A stretch of DNA of 17,364 nucleotides from Scytalidium lignicola. Lineage: Eukaryota > Ascomycota > Leotiomycetes. Each line of letters starts with the position of its first letter. Position 1 is the stretch's first letter. The notes below the pieces were generated by a model that saw only the letters and a list, made by a program, of their open reading frames with translations, was not told the DNA's origin and made no database searches. The position numbers and the translations under genes were made by a program. Below are positions 17,261-17,364 of this stretch, one piece after another. Where the stretch lies: NCBI GenBank assembly GCA_002812745.2, contig NCSJ02000560.1, forward strand, positions 1 to 17,364. Reading direction: 5' to 3'.

Positions 17261-17364
17261 TGTTGTGATATCCCATGTGCCACCTCAGGCACTACTTTCT
17301 TATTACACGTGACTTCCATTTTAGGTAGTCCCATTAGTTAGCTCTCTTTACTTGTGTACGTACG
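17261..17364 (+). repeat. Direct repeat, copy 3 of 3, cut by window end
   Basis: Starts TGTTGTGATATCC and keeps TTACACGTGACTTCC, but is more divergent, with small indels. It runs off the window at GTACGTACG. Confidence 0.75.

Noticed and set aside
1..17364. tRNA, rRNA or CRISPR features
   Set aside because: No tRNA B-box with a pairing acceptor stem, no rRNA-like segments and no regularly spaced repeat array were seen; CRISPR is not expected in a fungus.

Overview
The window looks like accessory DNA from a filamentous ascomycete (Pezizomycotina). The evidence is short GT-AG introns (56-68 nt), a secreted GH11 xylanase with a Kex2-type propeptide site, a HET-domain protein, a DUF4246 protein, BTB and F-box-like family members, and transposon copies that appear decayed by repeat-induced point mutation (RIP). 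Base composition is patchy: gene islands of ordinary composition alternate with very AT-rich blocks (about 6.2-8.1 kb, 12.8-14.4 kb and 15.8-17.3 kb). A Leotiomycete-like host is possible, but the sequence does not settle the class.

Left part, minus strand. Positions 1-824 hold the 5' part of a GH11 endo-xylanase gene with one intron. It runs off the window in a Ser/Thr/Gly linker that probably leads to a CBM1. Its upstream region carries three GGCTAA (XlnR/Xyr1-type) hexamers on the coding strand. Next come a broken F-box-like/DUF7730-type gene (2346-3074, one in-frame TGA) and the main exon of a BTB/POZ gene (3134-3874). The presumed upstream intron of the BTB gene carries a 1257-bp DDE transposon (3904-5160).

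Middle part, plus strand. An AT-rich RecQ-like helicase segment (6223-8198) of the fungal telomere-linked/DUF3505-associated type has no ATG and is cut off just after its zinc-binding cysteines. Its frame is split by a 179-bp segment containing a strong hairpin; this segment has GT-AG ends and restores the frame if spliced. A short inverted-repeat segment then leads to an intact, intronless 719-aa HET-domain gene (8285-10444). Convergent to it, 52 bp away, is a four-exon DUF4246 gene (12410-10497, 575 aa).

Right part. A second, divergent and heavily decayed copy of the same transposon family (12774-14015) carries TTA on both flanks, while the first copy carries TAA. A gene-poor stretch follows. 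It contains a small broken ORF with two TAG codons, a 29-bp tandem duplication, a DUF3505-like zinc-finger fragment, a probable solo LTR (16429-16760), and three direct repeats of about 130 bp running to the window end.

Functionally this is not a pathway. It is a mix of a secreted plant cell-wall enzyme, recognition/ubiquitin-type and orphan genes, and mobile or subtelomere-like debris. The most notable points are the transposon family with an apparent 3-bp TWA target duplication and D-x38-E spacing, its insertion close to a splice acceptor of the BTB gene, and the hairpin-bearing intron-like insert in the helicase.
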